This document shows positions 1-7,606 of a stretch of DNA of 34,068 bases, piece by piece. The stretch is from NCBI RefSeq assembly GCF_010975005.1, contig NZ_JAAIVC010000022.1, positions 1 to 34,068 on the forward strand, read 5' to 3'. The translations under genes and the position numbers were made by a program. Under the pieces are notes generated by a model. The model searched no databases. It was not told where the DNA came from and was given only the letters and a program-made list of their open reading frames with translations. How positions within the stretch are numbered: position 1 is the stretch's first letter; each line of letters begins with the position of its first letter. This DNA is from Caulobacter sp. 17J65-9. Its GTDB lineage: Bacteria; Pseudomonadota; Alphaproteobacteria; Caulobacterales; Caulobacteraceae.

Positions 1-300
1 GCCCTGCTGCTGGCCGCCACCGGCGCGCCGATGACGCCCGGCGCCCGGGCCCAGTTCGCCGCCTTCGATCCGCCGGCCGGCAAGGCCAGTCCGGCGCGCC
101 TGGCCGCGCTCTCCGACGCCGCCCGCGCCAAGCTGCCGGGCGAGACGGCGCTGTACGCCCTGTCGATCGCCCGCCAGCAGCCGAACGCCCTGTCCCTCGC
201 CGACCGGGCCGCCGTCGTGCGCGCGCTCACCGACGCGGGCCTGAAGGAGGACGCCACGCGCATCGCCCTGGAAGGCCTGGTCGCCGCGCAAGGACGATGA
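1..300 (+). CDS. C-terminal part of a hypothetical protein (5' end outside window)
   Basis: The reading frame is open from base 1 to a TGA at 298-300, so only the last 99 residues are visible. They are rich in alanine, leucine and arginine and look helical, with no motif I recognise. An ATG at 31 could start an 89-residue protein, but the frame is open upstream with the same codon bias, so a truncated longer gene is more likely. The stop lies 24 bases before the xerD start on the same strand, so the two may be cotranscribed. Function unknown. Confidence 0.6.
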   Translation, partial: ALLLAATGAPMTPGARAQFAAFDPPAGKASPARLAALSDAARAKLPGETALYALSIARQQPNALSLADRAAVVRALTDAGLKEDATRIALEGLVAAQGR

Positions 301-324
301 GTCAGGGACGCTGAGCCAAGTCCG

Positions 325-1230
325 ATGAGCGTATCCCCGAAGGTCGAAGCCTTCCTCGAAATGATGGCGGTCGAGCGCAACGCCTCGCCGCACACCCTGG
401 CCGCCTATGAGCGCGACCTGGCCGACGCGGAAGGTTTCCTGGCCGACCGCGGCGGGCTGGAGAAGGCCGGAACCGAGGACGTGGAGGCCTGGTATCGGGA
501 CCTCGACCATCGCGGCCTGTCGGCCGCCACCGCCGCGCGCCGGCGCTCGGCCGTGCGCCAGTTCTACCGCTTCTGCCTGGGTGAGGGCTGGCGCCAGGAC
601 GACCCGTCCCGCCGGCTGGAGGCGCCCAAGCAGGGCCGCCCGCTGCCCAAGGTCCTGACCCGCGAGGAGGTCGACGGCCTGATCGCCGCGGCCGGCGCGC
701 GCGACGGGGCGCAAGGCGCGCGCCTGGCCTGCATGATCGAGCTGCTCTACGCCTCGGGCCTGCGCATCTCCGAGCTGATGAGCCTGCGGCTGGACGCGTT
801 GGCCCGCGATCCGGCCTACCTCGTGGTCAAGGGCAAGGGCGGCAAGGAGCGGCTGGCCCCGCTGAACGACGCGGCGCGCGCGGCGGTGAAGGCCTATCTG
901 GAGGTCCGGCCGGGCTTCCTGCCCAAGGGCGACAAGGCCAATCCCTGGCTGTTCTGTTCGCGCGGGGCCGGCGGCCGGCTGAGCGCGCGCCGGTTCGCCC
1001 AGCTGCTGGACGCCGCGGCTATCGACGCCGGCGTCGATCCGGCCCGGGTCAGCCCGCACGTGCTGCGCCACGCCTTCGCCACCCACCTGCTGGAGGGCGG
1101 CGCGGACCTGCGGATCGTGCAGACCCTGCTGGGTCACGCCGACATCGCCACCACCCAGATCTACACCCACGTGGCCACCGACCGGCTGCGCGCCGTGGTC
1201 GAGAGCGCCCACCCGCTGGCGAAGGACTAG
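325..1230 (+). CDS. xerD: Tyrosine recombinase XerD
   Basis: This 301-residue protein is the usual size for XerD, which with XerC resolves chromosome dimers at dif under FtsK control. The N-terminal SAM-like core-binding domain covers roughly residues 5-90 and the catalytic domain 108-295. All catalytic residues can be placed: Arg147 (in LRISEL), Lys171 in the beta-hairpin GKGGKER, His245 and Arg248 in HVLRH, His271 in LLGH, and the nucleophile Tyr280. There is no neighbouring integrase cargo, att-like repeat or phage gene, which favours a housekeeping Xer protein over a mobile-element integrase. XerC versus XerD rests on overall resemblance and is less certain than the family. Its TAG stop overlaps the stop of the convergent acyltransferase gene in a shared CTAG. 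Confidence 0.9.
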   Translation: MSVSPKVEAFLEMMAVERNASPHTLAAYERDLADAEGFLADRGGLEKAGTEDVEAWYRDLDHRGLSAATAARRRSAVRQFYRFCLGEGWRQDDPSRRLEAPKQGRPLPKVLTREEVDGLIAAAGARDGAQGARLACMIELLYASGLRISELMSLRLDALARDPAYLVVKGKGGKERLAPLNDAARAAVKAYLEVRPGFLPKGDKANPWLFCSRGAGGRLSARRFAQLLDAAAIDAGVDPARVSPHVLRHAFATHLLEGGADLRIVQTLLGHADIATTQIYTHVATDRLRAVVESAHPLAKD

Positions 1231-2357
1231 GCCGACGCGACGGCCAGCGTCCGGCGCGCCCGGAACAGCCGCCGGCCGGGCGCCTCGACAAAGCGGTGGG
1301 TCAGGGCGGCGGAGCCGATGCTGAGCGCCACGAACAGCACCGCATAGGCCAGGCTCCAGGCCGGCGGCAGGCGCTCCAGGTGGAAGGCGGTCTTCAGGCG
1401 CGGCAGGAAGGTCCAGAACACCATGAACCAGACCCCGTGCATCAGGTAGATCGAGTAGGAGATTTCGCCGAGATACTGGGGCGGCCGCGCCGCCAGCAGG
1501 CGCGCGAAGCCGGCCCGATTGTAGGCGCCCGCCAGCGCCAGCAGCGCGAACAACGGCGGCGCGACGAGGTCGTGCCAGCCCCAGTGAAACTTCATCGCCA
1601 GCAGCAGAAGCACGGCGACCACGGCCGCGTCGCTCGCCAGCCAGGCGCGCGCCCAGCCGCGCCGGTACAGCGCGTGTAGCCCGACCCCCATCGCGAAGCC
1701 GAACAGGCACCGGAAGAAGCCGTAGTCGAAGGTGATGTCCAGGTCGCCCGCCGGCAGCAGCAGGACCAGCGCGGCCAGCAGGAGATACCCCCCGATCAGA
1801 AGCAGCGCGCCGCTCCAGGCCCGGCCCGTCGCGGCCAGCAGCCCGATGCCGACGAAGTAGGTCCACCACTCCGCCCCGATCGACCAGGAGACGATGTTCC
1901 AGGACAGGTAGACGTGCTGGTTCATGGCGTTGGTCAGCAGGAAATTGCTGGGCAGCGCCTTGTCGGAAAAGAAGCTCTCGAGGCTGCCGTCGATGAGCGC
2001 GGGCTGAGACGCCGCCACCCACCGCGCAAAGACGATCAGCACCAGCAGGGTGAACAGGTGCAGCGGGTAGATGCGGAAGAAGCGGGCCTTCAGATACCCG
2101 AACGCCGTCCGCAGCTTCACGCCGCCGGCGAAGTCGGCCCCGTAGACGTGGGCGATGACGAAGCCGCTGAGGATGAAGAAGAAATCGACCCACAGGTAGC
2201 CGCCGGTGATCAGGCCGGTCCAGGCATGCGGGATCAGCGGGCCGAGATCCCGATAGAACAGGCTGACGTCGATGTGGAACAGCATCACCCAGACGGCGGC
2301 GACACCGCGCATGGCCGTCAGCGACGGCAAATAGCCGTCGGTCGTTTTCGAAGTCAT
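1227..2357 (-). CDS. Acyltransferase 3 family (OafA/YrhL-like) membrane O-acyltransferase
   Basis: This 376-residue polytopic protein has about ten hydrophobic segments. It opens with the family signature: Arg17 in TAMRGVAAVWV and His28 in LFH, the pair associated with acyl transfer. A second typical block, GEISYSIYLMH, lies near the C-terminus. Family members move acetyl or other acyl groups across the inner membrane onto sugars of O-antigen, exopolysaccharide or other glycans; the substrate here cannot be read. I chose the ATG at 2357 because a G-rich Shine-Dalgarno tract (2361-2368) lies just upstream. The longer frame from 2432 would put a perfect palindrome inside the coding region. There is no SGNH domain. 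The neighbours are unrelated, so it may act alone. Confidence 0.85.
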   Translation of the reverse strand: MTSKTTDGYLPSLTAMRGVAAVWVMLFHIDVSLFYRDLGPLIPHAWTGLITGGYLWVDFFFILSGFVIAHVYGADFAGGVKLRTAFGYLKARFFRIYPLHLFTLLVLIVFARWVAASQPALIDGSLESFFSDKALPSNFLLTNAMNQHVYLSWNIVSWSIGAEWWTYFVGIGLLAATGRAWSGALLLIGGYLLLAALVLLLPAGDLDITFDYGFFRCLFGFAMGVGLHALYRRGWARAWLASDAAVVAVLLLLAMKFHWGWHDLVAPPLFALLALAGAYNRAGFARLLAARPPQYLGEISYSIYLMHGVWFMVFWTFLPRLKTAFHLERLPPAWSLAYAVLFVALSIGSAALTHRFVEAPGRRLFRARRTLAVASA

Positions 2358-2360
2358 CGC

Positions 2361-2368
2361 TCCCCCCC
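2361..2368 (-). promoter_or_regulatory. Ribosome binding site that fixes the acyltransferase start
   Basis: On the minus strand a run of seven G followed by A lies three bases before the ATG at 2357. It supports this start over the upstream in-frame start at 2432. Confidence 0.5.
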
Positions 2369-2417
2369 GGGGCCGCGCCATCTTCCGTAGCGGCGGCGGA
2401 GCTATCGGAAGCCATGA

Positions 2418-2431
2418 TGACAGCGCTGTCA
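2418..2431. promoter_or_regulatory. Perfect 14-bp palindrome, candidate operator
   Basis: TGACAGCGCTGTCA is an exact palindrome 61-74 bases upstream of the acyltransferase start. Read on the minus strand its left end forms TTGACA (2432-2427), a good -35 hexamer, so a bound repressor would cover the promoter. The even-length AGCGCT centre is typical of LacI-family operators, although TetR-type sites can look similar. No regulator of either family is encoded nearby. Confidence 0.45.
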
Positions 2432-2572
2432 ATTTAGATGAGCCCCGCGAACGGCCCGATGAAACCGAGCGCGGCGCCCAAAGCTTCCAGCCTCGGTACC
2501 GGACCGCTTGTGAGCCGCGGCGCTTGGGCCTAGGTTCCGGCGCTTGTTTTTGACGCTGCGTCAGGCTCCTGA

Positions 2573-3544
2573 ATGATCGCGCCCGTGCGCCACTATCTCG
2601 AATTCGAGCGGCCGATCGCCGACCTCGAAGCCAAGATCGAAGAACTGTCCCGCCTGTCGGAGACCGCCGGCGCCGGCGCCTTCGACGCGGAGATCGCCGC
2701 TCTGCGCGCCCGGGTCGTGGACCTGCGCAAGGACGCCTACTCCAAGCTCGACCCCTGGCAGAAGACCCAGGTGGCGCGCCATCCGGAGCGTCCGCACCTG
2801 CGCGACTACCTGGCCGGCCTGATCGACGAGTTCGTCGAGCTGCGCGGCGACCGCTCGTTCGGCGACGACCAGGCGATCGTCGGCGGCCTGGGCAAGTTCC
2901 GCGGCCAGCCGGTCGTGGTCATGGGCCACGAGAAGGGCTGGGACACCACCACCCGCCTGAAGCACAACTTCGGCATGGCCCGCCCCGAGGGCTACCGCAA
3001 GGCGGTGCGCCTGATGGACATGGCCGAGCAGTTCGGCCTGCCGGTGGTCACCTTCGTCGACACCGCCGGGGCCTATCCGGGCATCGGCGCCGAGGAGCGC
3101 GGCCAGGCCGAGGCCATCGCCCGCTCGACCGAACGCGGCCTCACCCTGGGCACGCCGATGGTCGCGACGGTCACCGGCGAAGGCGGTTCGGGCGGCGCCA
3201 TCGCGCTGGCCGCCGCAAATCGCGTGCTCATCCTGGAACATTCCATCTACTCGGTGATTTCCCCTGAGGGCGCGGCGTCCATCCTGTGGAGGGATGGTTC
3301 GCGCGCCAGGGACGCGGCAGCCGCCATGAAGATCACCGCCCAGGACCTGATCGGTCTCGGCATCGTCGACCGTATCGTCGAAGAGCCGACTGGCGGCGCG
3401 CATTCCGATCCCGAAACCGCTATCCGCAATGTCGGGGACGTGCTCGAGCAGGAACTTCGCATGCTCGCGCCGCTGTCCGCCGACGAACTCAGGAAGCAGC
3501 GCGCCGATCGGTTCTATGCGATCGGGCGTGCTGGATTGGCTTGA
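2573..3544 (+). CDS. accA: Acetyl-CoA carboxylase carboxyltransferase subunit alpha
   Basis: The protein has 323 residues, close to the usual 320. AccA pairs with AccD to move the carboxyl group from biotinylated AccB to acetyl-CoA, giving malonyl-CoA, the first committed step of fatty-acid synthesis in the cytoplasm. The N-terminal HYLEFERPI block and helical region are typical. The carboxyltransferase core includes VTFVDTAGAYPG, the glycine-rich GEGGSGGAIALA loop and YSVISPEGAASILW, all highly conserved in AccA. accD is not in the window, as is usual when the subunits are unlinked. The ATG at 2573 gives the expected start, with only a weak ribosome binding site. The TGA stop overlaps a TTG start of a small downstream gene, suggesting cotranscription. 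Confidence 0.95.
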   Translation: MIAPVRHYLEFERPIADLEAKIEELSRLSETAGAGAFDAEIAALRARVVDLRKDAYSKLDPWQKTQVARHPERPHLRDYLAGLIDEFVELRGDRSFGDDQAIVGGLGKFRGQPVVVMGHEKGWDTTTRLKHNFGMARPEGYRKAVRLMDMAEQFGLPVVTFVDTAGAYPGIGAEERGQAEAIARSTERGLTLGTPMVATVTGEGGSGGAIALAAANRVLILEHSIYSVISPEGAASILWRDGSRARDAAAAMKITAQDLIGLGIVDRIVEEPTGGAHSDPETAIRNVGDVLEQELRMLAPLSADELRKQRADRFYAIGRAGLA

Positions 3545-3837
3545 ACGGCGAACTCATCGCACGACTGATCACGGCGGCCTGGTGGCTGCTGGCCGGCTTC
3601 TGGCTGGGCCTCCTGATCGCGGGCCAGGTCGGGGCGGTGCACGTCCCGGTCTGGGCCCTGCCCGTCCTCACCCTGGTGATCTGGGTGGCCTGCCGCTGCC
3701 CGAAATGCGCCCTGCCGGTGTTCTACCGGCCCAGCGGCCTGCCCGGGCGCTTCCGCATCCGCTGGCACTTCGCGCCGCCGGACCGGGCCTGCCCGCGCTG
3801 CGGCATGCGCTTCAAGGCGCGCAAGCCGGCCTGGTGA
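3541..3837 (+). CDS. Small membrane protein with C-terminal zinc ribbon, TTG start overlapping accA
   Basis: The frame encodes 98 residues if it starts at the TTG at 3541, which overlaps the accA stop in TTGA. Two hydrophobic segments (about residues 8-28 and 36-51) are followed by a cytoplasmic-looking tail. That tail has two CxxC knuckles, Cys53/Cys56 and Cys84/Cys87, plus an extra Cys51, and a basic end. This is the layout of a two-TM zinc-ribbon protein. I do not recognise a named family and propose no function. No ATG start exists between the accA stop and the first hydrophobic segment, and the Shine-Dalgarno is weak, so expression probably depends on translational coupling to accA. Codon use matches the neighbours, which supports a real gene. 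Confidence 0.65.
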   Translation: MNGELIARLITAAWWLLAGFWLGLLIAGQVGAVHVPVWALPVLTLVIWVACRCPKCALPVFYRPSGLPGRFRIRWHFAPPDRACPRCGMRFKARKPAW

Positions 3838-3859
3838 GTTTGCCTCGAGTAATTGGGGC

Positions 3860-4876
3860 CTACTGGCCGCGCGCCATGGCGAAGGCCAGTTCCTCAACGG
3901 TCTCTTCCGTGGTCGACCACGAACAGACGAACCGCACCGAACCGTCGTCGAACCGGTAGCAGGCCCAGCCCTCGGCCAGCAGGCGCTGGTGGGCGTCCTC
4001 GGGCATGCGCACGAACACGGTGTTGGCCTCGACCGGGTGGGCCAGCACGAAGCGGGTGCGCTTCACCACCGCCTCGGCCAGGCGCTCGGCCATCAGGTTG
4101 GCGTGGGCGGCGTGGCCTTCCCAGGCGCCGCTCTCCAGCAGGCCCAGCAGCGGCGCGGCGAGGAAGCGGGTCTTGGACGACACCTGGCCGGCCTGCTTCA
4201 GCCGGTTGTCCACGCGCCGGGCCAGCGACTTGTCGAACATGACCAGGGCCTCGGTGCACAGGCCGCCGGCCTTCGCCCCGCCCAGCACCAGCACGTCGAC
4301 GCCCAGGCGGGCGATCTCGGTCAGGTCGAAGCCGGCCGCCGCCGCGTTGGCCAGGCGCGCGCCGTCCATGTGCACGCCGTAGCCCTTGGCCTTCACCGGC
4401 TCGATCAGCCGGCGCAGTTCGTCGACCGAGTAGACGGCGCCGTACTCCGTCGCCTGGGTCAGGGACAGGGCGGCCGGCGGCTGGCGGTGGCCGACGATCG
4501 GCTCGTCCAGAGCCGACTTCAGCGCCTTGATGTCGATCTTGCCGGAGAAGCCCGGCAGGCCGATCAGGCCGACGCCATGGCCGAAGAAGCCCGGCGCGCC
4601 GGTCTCGTCGGTGCAGACGTGGGCGGCCTGATGCGCCAGCACCGCCTCGAACGGCTGGGCCAGCATGGACAGGGCGATGGAGTTCGCCGCCGTGCCCGAG
4701 AACACGAACCGCACCTCGGCGTCGGCGTCGAGCTTCTGGCGGACCAGCTCGGCCGCGCGCGCGGTGTGGTCGTCGGCGCCGTAGGCCCGCTGGTAACCGG
4801 CGTTGGCGCGCACCAGCGCGTCGAGGGCTTCCGGCGCCATGCCGGCGGTGTTGTCCGAGGCGAAATCGTAACGCAC
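3860..4876 (-). CDS. Low-specificity L-threonine aldolase (PLP-dependent)
   Basis: The 338-residue protein belongs to the beta-eliminating lyase/threonine aldolase family of fold-type I PLP enzymes, which split L-threonine or allo-threonine into glycine and acetaldehyde in the cytoplasm. Visible features are SDNTAGMAP at the N-terminus, FVFSGTAAN for cofactor phosphate binding, HMDGARL (residues 169-175, cofactor Asp171) and the Schiff-base Lys202 in LGGAKAGG. The start is a GTG at 4874-4876, one base after the TGA of the upstream mscS-like gene, so the two are translationally coupled. Family is secure. Stereospecificity cannot be read, and related serine-hydroxylase or phenylserine aldolase activities are possible. 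Confidence 0.85.
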   Translation of the reverse strand: MRYDFASDNTAGMAPEALDALVRANAGYQRAYGADDHTARAAELVRQKLDADAEVRFVFSGTAANSIALSMLAQPFEAVLAHQAAHVCTDETGAPGFFGHGVGLIGLPGFSGKIDIKALKSALDEPIVGHRQPPAALSLTQATEYGAVYSVDELRRLIEPVKAKGYGVHMDGARLANAAAAGFDLTEIARLGVDVLVLGGAKAGGLCTEALVMFDKSLARRVDNRLKQAGQVSSKTRFLAAPLLGLLESGAWEGHAAHANLMAERLAEAVVKRTRFVLAHPVEANTVFVRMPEDAHQRLLAEGWACYRFDDGSVRFVCSWSTTEETVEELAFAMARGQ

Positions 4877-4877
4877 T

Positions 4878-5759
4878 TCAGGCGGCCTTTCCGGCGGAGT
4901 GTTTCTCGACTTGAACTTGGTGCGGGTACGGGATGGACAGGCCCTCGCGCTCGAAGGCCTCCTTCACCGCGCGGATCAGGCCGGCCTTGGTCTCGAACCA
5001 GTCCGGCGTGTTCACCCAGGCGTGCAGGGTGATCACCACCGCCGAGTCCTTCAGCGCGGTCACCCCCGCCCAGGGGGCGGGGTCGGCCAGGACCTTGGGG
5101 TTGGCGGCGGCGGTCTGGCGCATGAGGTCGTAGACCTGCTGGATGTCCGCTTCGTACTCGACGTCGAAACTGAGCTCGATTCGGCGGCTGGGGTGAGCGC
5201 TGAAGTTGACGATGACGTCGCCCAGCACCTTCGAGTTCGGCGCGACGATCTTGATGTTGTCGCCGGTGGCCACCTCGGTCGTGAACAGGTCCAGCCGCCG
5301 CACCGTGCCAGTGCGCCCCGCCACCTCGATGACGTCGCCGACCTTGTAGGGGCGCAGGATCAGGAGCAGCACGCCGGCCGCCACGTTCGACAGCGCGCCC
5401 TGCATGGCCAGGCCGATGGCCAGAGAGGCGGCGCCAAGCACGGCGACGATGGAGGTGGTCTGCACGCCCAGGCGGTTCAGCACCGCCACCAGGCCGATGA
5501 TGTAGACCGCCACGCGCACGACCTGGACGGCGAAGCCCTGAAGGGTGCGGTCGTTTCGGGTGGCACGGATGCGCTGCAGCGCCCGGCGGGTCAGGGCCAC
5601 GGCCCAGCGCGCCACGAACCAGGTGGCGACCAGGATCAGCGCGGCGGTGACCAGGTTCAGCGCCAGGTCGCCGGCGGCGTCCGCCAGCTTCGGCAACAGA
5701 CGGGCGTCCACGCCCAGGGTCGCGCTCGCCGCGGTCACGAGTTCGGAGGAAACGGCCAT
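4878..5759 (-). CDS. Small-conductance mechanosensitive channel (MscS family)
   Basis: This 293-residue protein has the MscS core. Transmembrane segments lie near residues 33-55 and 77-95, and the pore helix TM3 near 102-135 has the Gly/Ala-rich packing SLAIGLAMQGALSN. The beta domain follows (RPYKVGDVIEV), then an alpha/beta cytoplasmic vestibule ending near residue 285. Such homoheptameric channels open under membrane tension and release solutes during osmotic downshock. The size is close to E. coli MscS (286), so this is a minimal form. It is the first gene of a two-gene operon with the threonine aldolase. No Shine-Dalgarno is evident before the ATG at 5759, so it may be leaderless. Confidence 0.92.
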   Translation of the reverse strand: MAVSSELVTAASATLGVDARLLPKLADAAGDLALNLVTAALILVATWFVARWAVALTRRALQRIRATRNDRTLQGFAVQVVRVAVYIIGLVAVLNRLGVQTTSIVAVLGAASLAIGLAMQGALSNVAAGVLLLILRPYKVGDVIEVAGRTGTVRRLDLFTTEVATGDNIKIVAPNSKVLGDVIVNFSAHPSRRIELSFDVEYEADIQQVYDLMRQTAAANPKVLADPAPWAGVTALKDSAVVITLHAWVNTPDWFETKAGLIRAVKEAFEREGLSIPYPHQVQVEKHSAGKAA

Positions 5760-5832
5760 GGCGCAGGTCTTAGCGTCTCGGTCGCGGTTGTGAACCCTTC
5801 GACCGGTCGCAGCGACCGTTTAGCGGGTGTTT

Positions 5833-5858
5833 CCCGCTCCCTCGATCAAGGGAGCGGG
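5833..5858 (-). terminator. 10-bp hairpin after the exporter operon
   Basis: A perfect 10-bp stem (5833-5842 with 5849-5858, six-base loop) sits 10 bases beyond the stop of the HlyD-like gene on the minus strand. No T-tract follows in either direction. It could stabilise the 3' end of the mRNA or act as a weak terminator. Confidence 0.4.
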
Positions 5859-5867
5859 AGCCTTGGA

Positions 5868-6863
5868 TCAGCCCTTGGTCTGCGGCGCGGGCGCCGGCTT
5901 CGGCGGGACGCGCTTCACGCCGGCCGGGTGGCCCGGCTTCATGAACTTCACCAGCACGCGCTGGCCGATCAGGAAGGGCGCGCCGTCGGCCGAAACCACG
6001 ACCTCGACCACGCGCGCGTCGGTGCGCTCGGACGGATCGTCGGACTGCAGCTTGCGGGCGCCGAACACGGCGGCGCGACGCAGCACCTTGCCGACAAAGA
6101 CCTTGCTCTCGTCGGCCTCGGGGACGATCTCGACCTCCTGGCCGATCGACACCGCCGGCAGGGCGTCCTCGGTGATCTCGGCGCGCACGATGCGGGCCGC
6201 GGCCGGCTCGAGGTCGAACATGTTGGACACGTTCAGGGTCGAGGCGCCGGCGCCGGGGTTGGCGTAGCGGCGGGCGATCACGCCGTCGGCCGGAGCGCGA
6301 ATGACGGTCAACTCGAGGTCGTAGACCGCCTCGTTATAGCGGGCCTGGGAGGCGGCGACGGCGGCGCGCTGGGCCGAGATCTGGGCTTCGAAGTCGCGGA
6401 TCTGGTCCATCTGCGTGTCCAGCCGCTGCTTGGCCACGAAGTTGTTGTCCGACAGCTGCTTCATGCGCTGGTATTCGCGCTTGGCCCCGGTGAGCTTCAC
6501 CTCCAGGACCTGGATCTGGGCCTGCGACTGGTTCATCTCGGCGCGGGCGCGCTCGACGGCCAGGCGCGGATCCTCGGCTTCCTGACGAGCCAGGACCTGG
6601 CCCTTCACGACGGTCTCGCCTTCCTGGACCAGCACCTCCTGGACGATGCCGGCCCGGCGGGCCGCCACCTGGATGATGCCGCCTTCGACGTCGGCCTTGC
6701 CCTGGGCGATGGCCGCGTAGGGGCTCTCGACCGGTTTCACGGCCGTGGCGGCGGCCTTCTGCTTCTTGGCCTGAGCCTGCTGGCCCATCAGGAAATAGCC
6801 GCCGCCGCCGACGACGGCGACGAACAGGACGATCCAGAAGAACTTGCTGCGGAAGATGCCCAT
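5868..6863 (-). CDS. HlyD/DevB-like periplasmic adaptor (membrane fusion protein) of an ABC exporter
   Basis: The 331-residue protein has one N-terminal membrane anchor (about residues 7-25). A lipoyl-like half-domain follows near 60-95 (GIVQEVLVQEGETVVKGQVL), then a long alpha-helical hairpin near 95-205 rich in Gln, Glu, Arg and Ala. The second lipoyl half carries VIRAPADGVIARR, and a beta-barrel domain and a Pro-rich tail end the protein. This is the architecture of membrane fusion proteins that link an inner-membrane transporter to an outer-membrane channel. It is the last gene of a permease-ATPase-adaptor operon, 20 bases after the ATPase stop. The order resembles DevCA with DevB of cyanobacteria. 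No TolC-like gene is nearby, so an unlinked TolC is presumably used. The substrate is unknown. Confidence 0.88.
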   Translation of the reverse strand: MGIFRSKFFWIVLFVAVVGGGGYFLMGQQAQAKKQKAAATAVKPVESPYAAIAQGKADVEGGIIQVAARRAGIVQEVLVQEGETVVKGQVLARQEAEDPRLAVERARAEMNQSQAQIQVLEVKLTGAKREYQRMKQLSDNNFVAKQRLDTQMDQIRDFEAQISAQRAAVAASQARYNEAVYDLELTVIRAPADGVIARRYANPGAGASTLNVSNMFDLEPAAARIVRAEITEDALPAVSIGQEVEIVPEADESKVFVGKVLRRAAVFGARKLQSDDPSERTDARVVEVVVSADGAPFLIGQRVLVKFMKPGHPAGVKRVPPKPAPAPQTKG

Positions 6864-6883
6864 GGTCGGTCTCTATCCTGAAT

Positions 6884-7606
6884 TCAGTGCCCGGCCGGGC
6901 CCGTCGGGGCCCCCGGCGCGCGGCGGACGTCGTCGAGGATGCGACCGTCCTCGATGTGGATGATGCGGTCGGCGAAGGCTTCGAGGCGCGGGTCGTGGGT
7001 CACGCAGATCACCGCCGCGCCGTGTTCGGTCGCCGCCCGCCGCAGCAGGCGGATGACGATCTGGCCGTTCTCGCCGTCGAGCGCCGAGGTCGGTTCGTCG
7101 GCGAACAGCAGCTGCGGGTCCTTGGCGAGCGCGCGGGCGATGGCCACGCGCTGCTTCTCGCCGCCGGACAGCTCGGACGGGCGCTGGTTCATGCGCGGGC
7201 CCAGGCCCACCTCCTCCAGGGCGGTCTTCGCCTTGGCGCGGGCGGCGTCCGGGGTCAGCCCCTTGTACTTCAGCACGGTCTCGACCTGCTGACGCGCGGT
7301 CAGCGACGGGAACAGGTTGAAGCCCTGGAAGATGAAGCCGCAGTGGTCGAGGCGGAACTTGTCGATGCGGCCCGACGACAGGCCCCACAGGTCCTGGTCC
7401 AGGGCGCGCACGTGGCCGTGGTCCGGGCGCAGCAGGCCCGACAGGGCGGCGACCAGGGTCGACTTGCCCGAGCCGGACGGGCCCATGACCATGGTCACTT
7501 CGCCATGGTTGGCCTCGAAGTCGACCGACTTCAGCACGTCGATGGTGGACCGGCCGGTCTTGAAGCTCTTCTTCAGACCCTTGGCGGTGAGGGCGGCACG
7601 GCTCAT
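6884..7606 (-). CDS. ABC transporter ATP-binding protein (LolD/MacB/DevA type)
   Basis: The 240-residue protein contains every nucleotide-binding motif: Walker A GPSGSGKST (42-50), Q-loop Gln94, signature LSGGE (146-150), Walker B LLFADE (about 167-171), D-loop SALD, and switch His204 in VTHD. The GFIFQGFNLFP stretch around the Q-loop is typical of the LolD/MacB/FtsE group that pairs with FtsX-like permeases. I chose the ATG at 7606, where start and permease stop overlap in ATGA. The longer frame from 7711 would lie inside the permease gene and adds a Pro/Arg-rich tail unlike any ATPase. It energises the exporter formed with the flanking permease and HlyD-like adaptor. Confidence 0.93.
   Translation of the reverse strand: MSRAALTAKGLKKSFKTGRSTIDVLKSVDFEANHGEVTMVMGPSGSGKSTLVAALSGLLRPDHGHVRALDQDLWGLSSGRIDKFRLDHCGFIFQGFNLFPSLTARQQVETVLKYKGLTPDAARAKAKTALEEVGLGPRMNQRPSELSGGEKQRVAIARALAKDPQLLFADEPTSALDGENGQIVIRLLRRAATEHGAAVICVTHDPRLEAFADRIIHIEDGRILDDVRRAPGAPTGPAGH

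Noticed and set aside
325-1230. XerD-like gene as a mobile-element integrase
   Set aside because: No att repeats, excisionase or cargo; size and motifs fit the housekeeping Xer recombinase.
4899-6881. 660-residue plus-strand frame spanning the MscS and HlyD-like genes
   Set aside because: Antisense to two recognised genes and crosses their intergenic gap; composition typical of GC-driven shadow frames.
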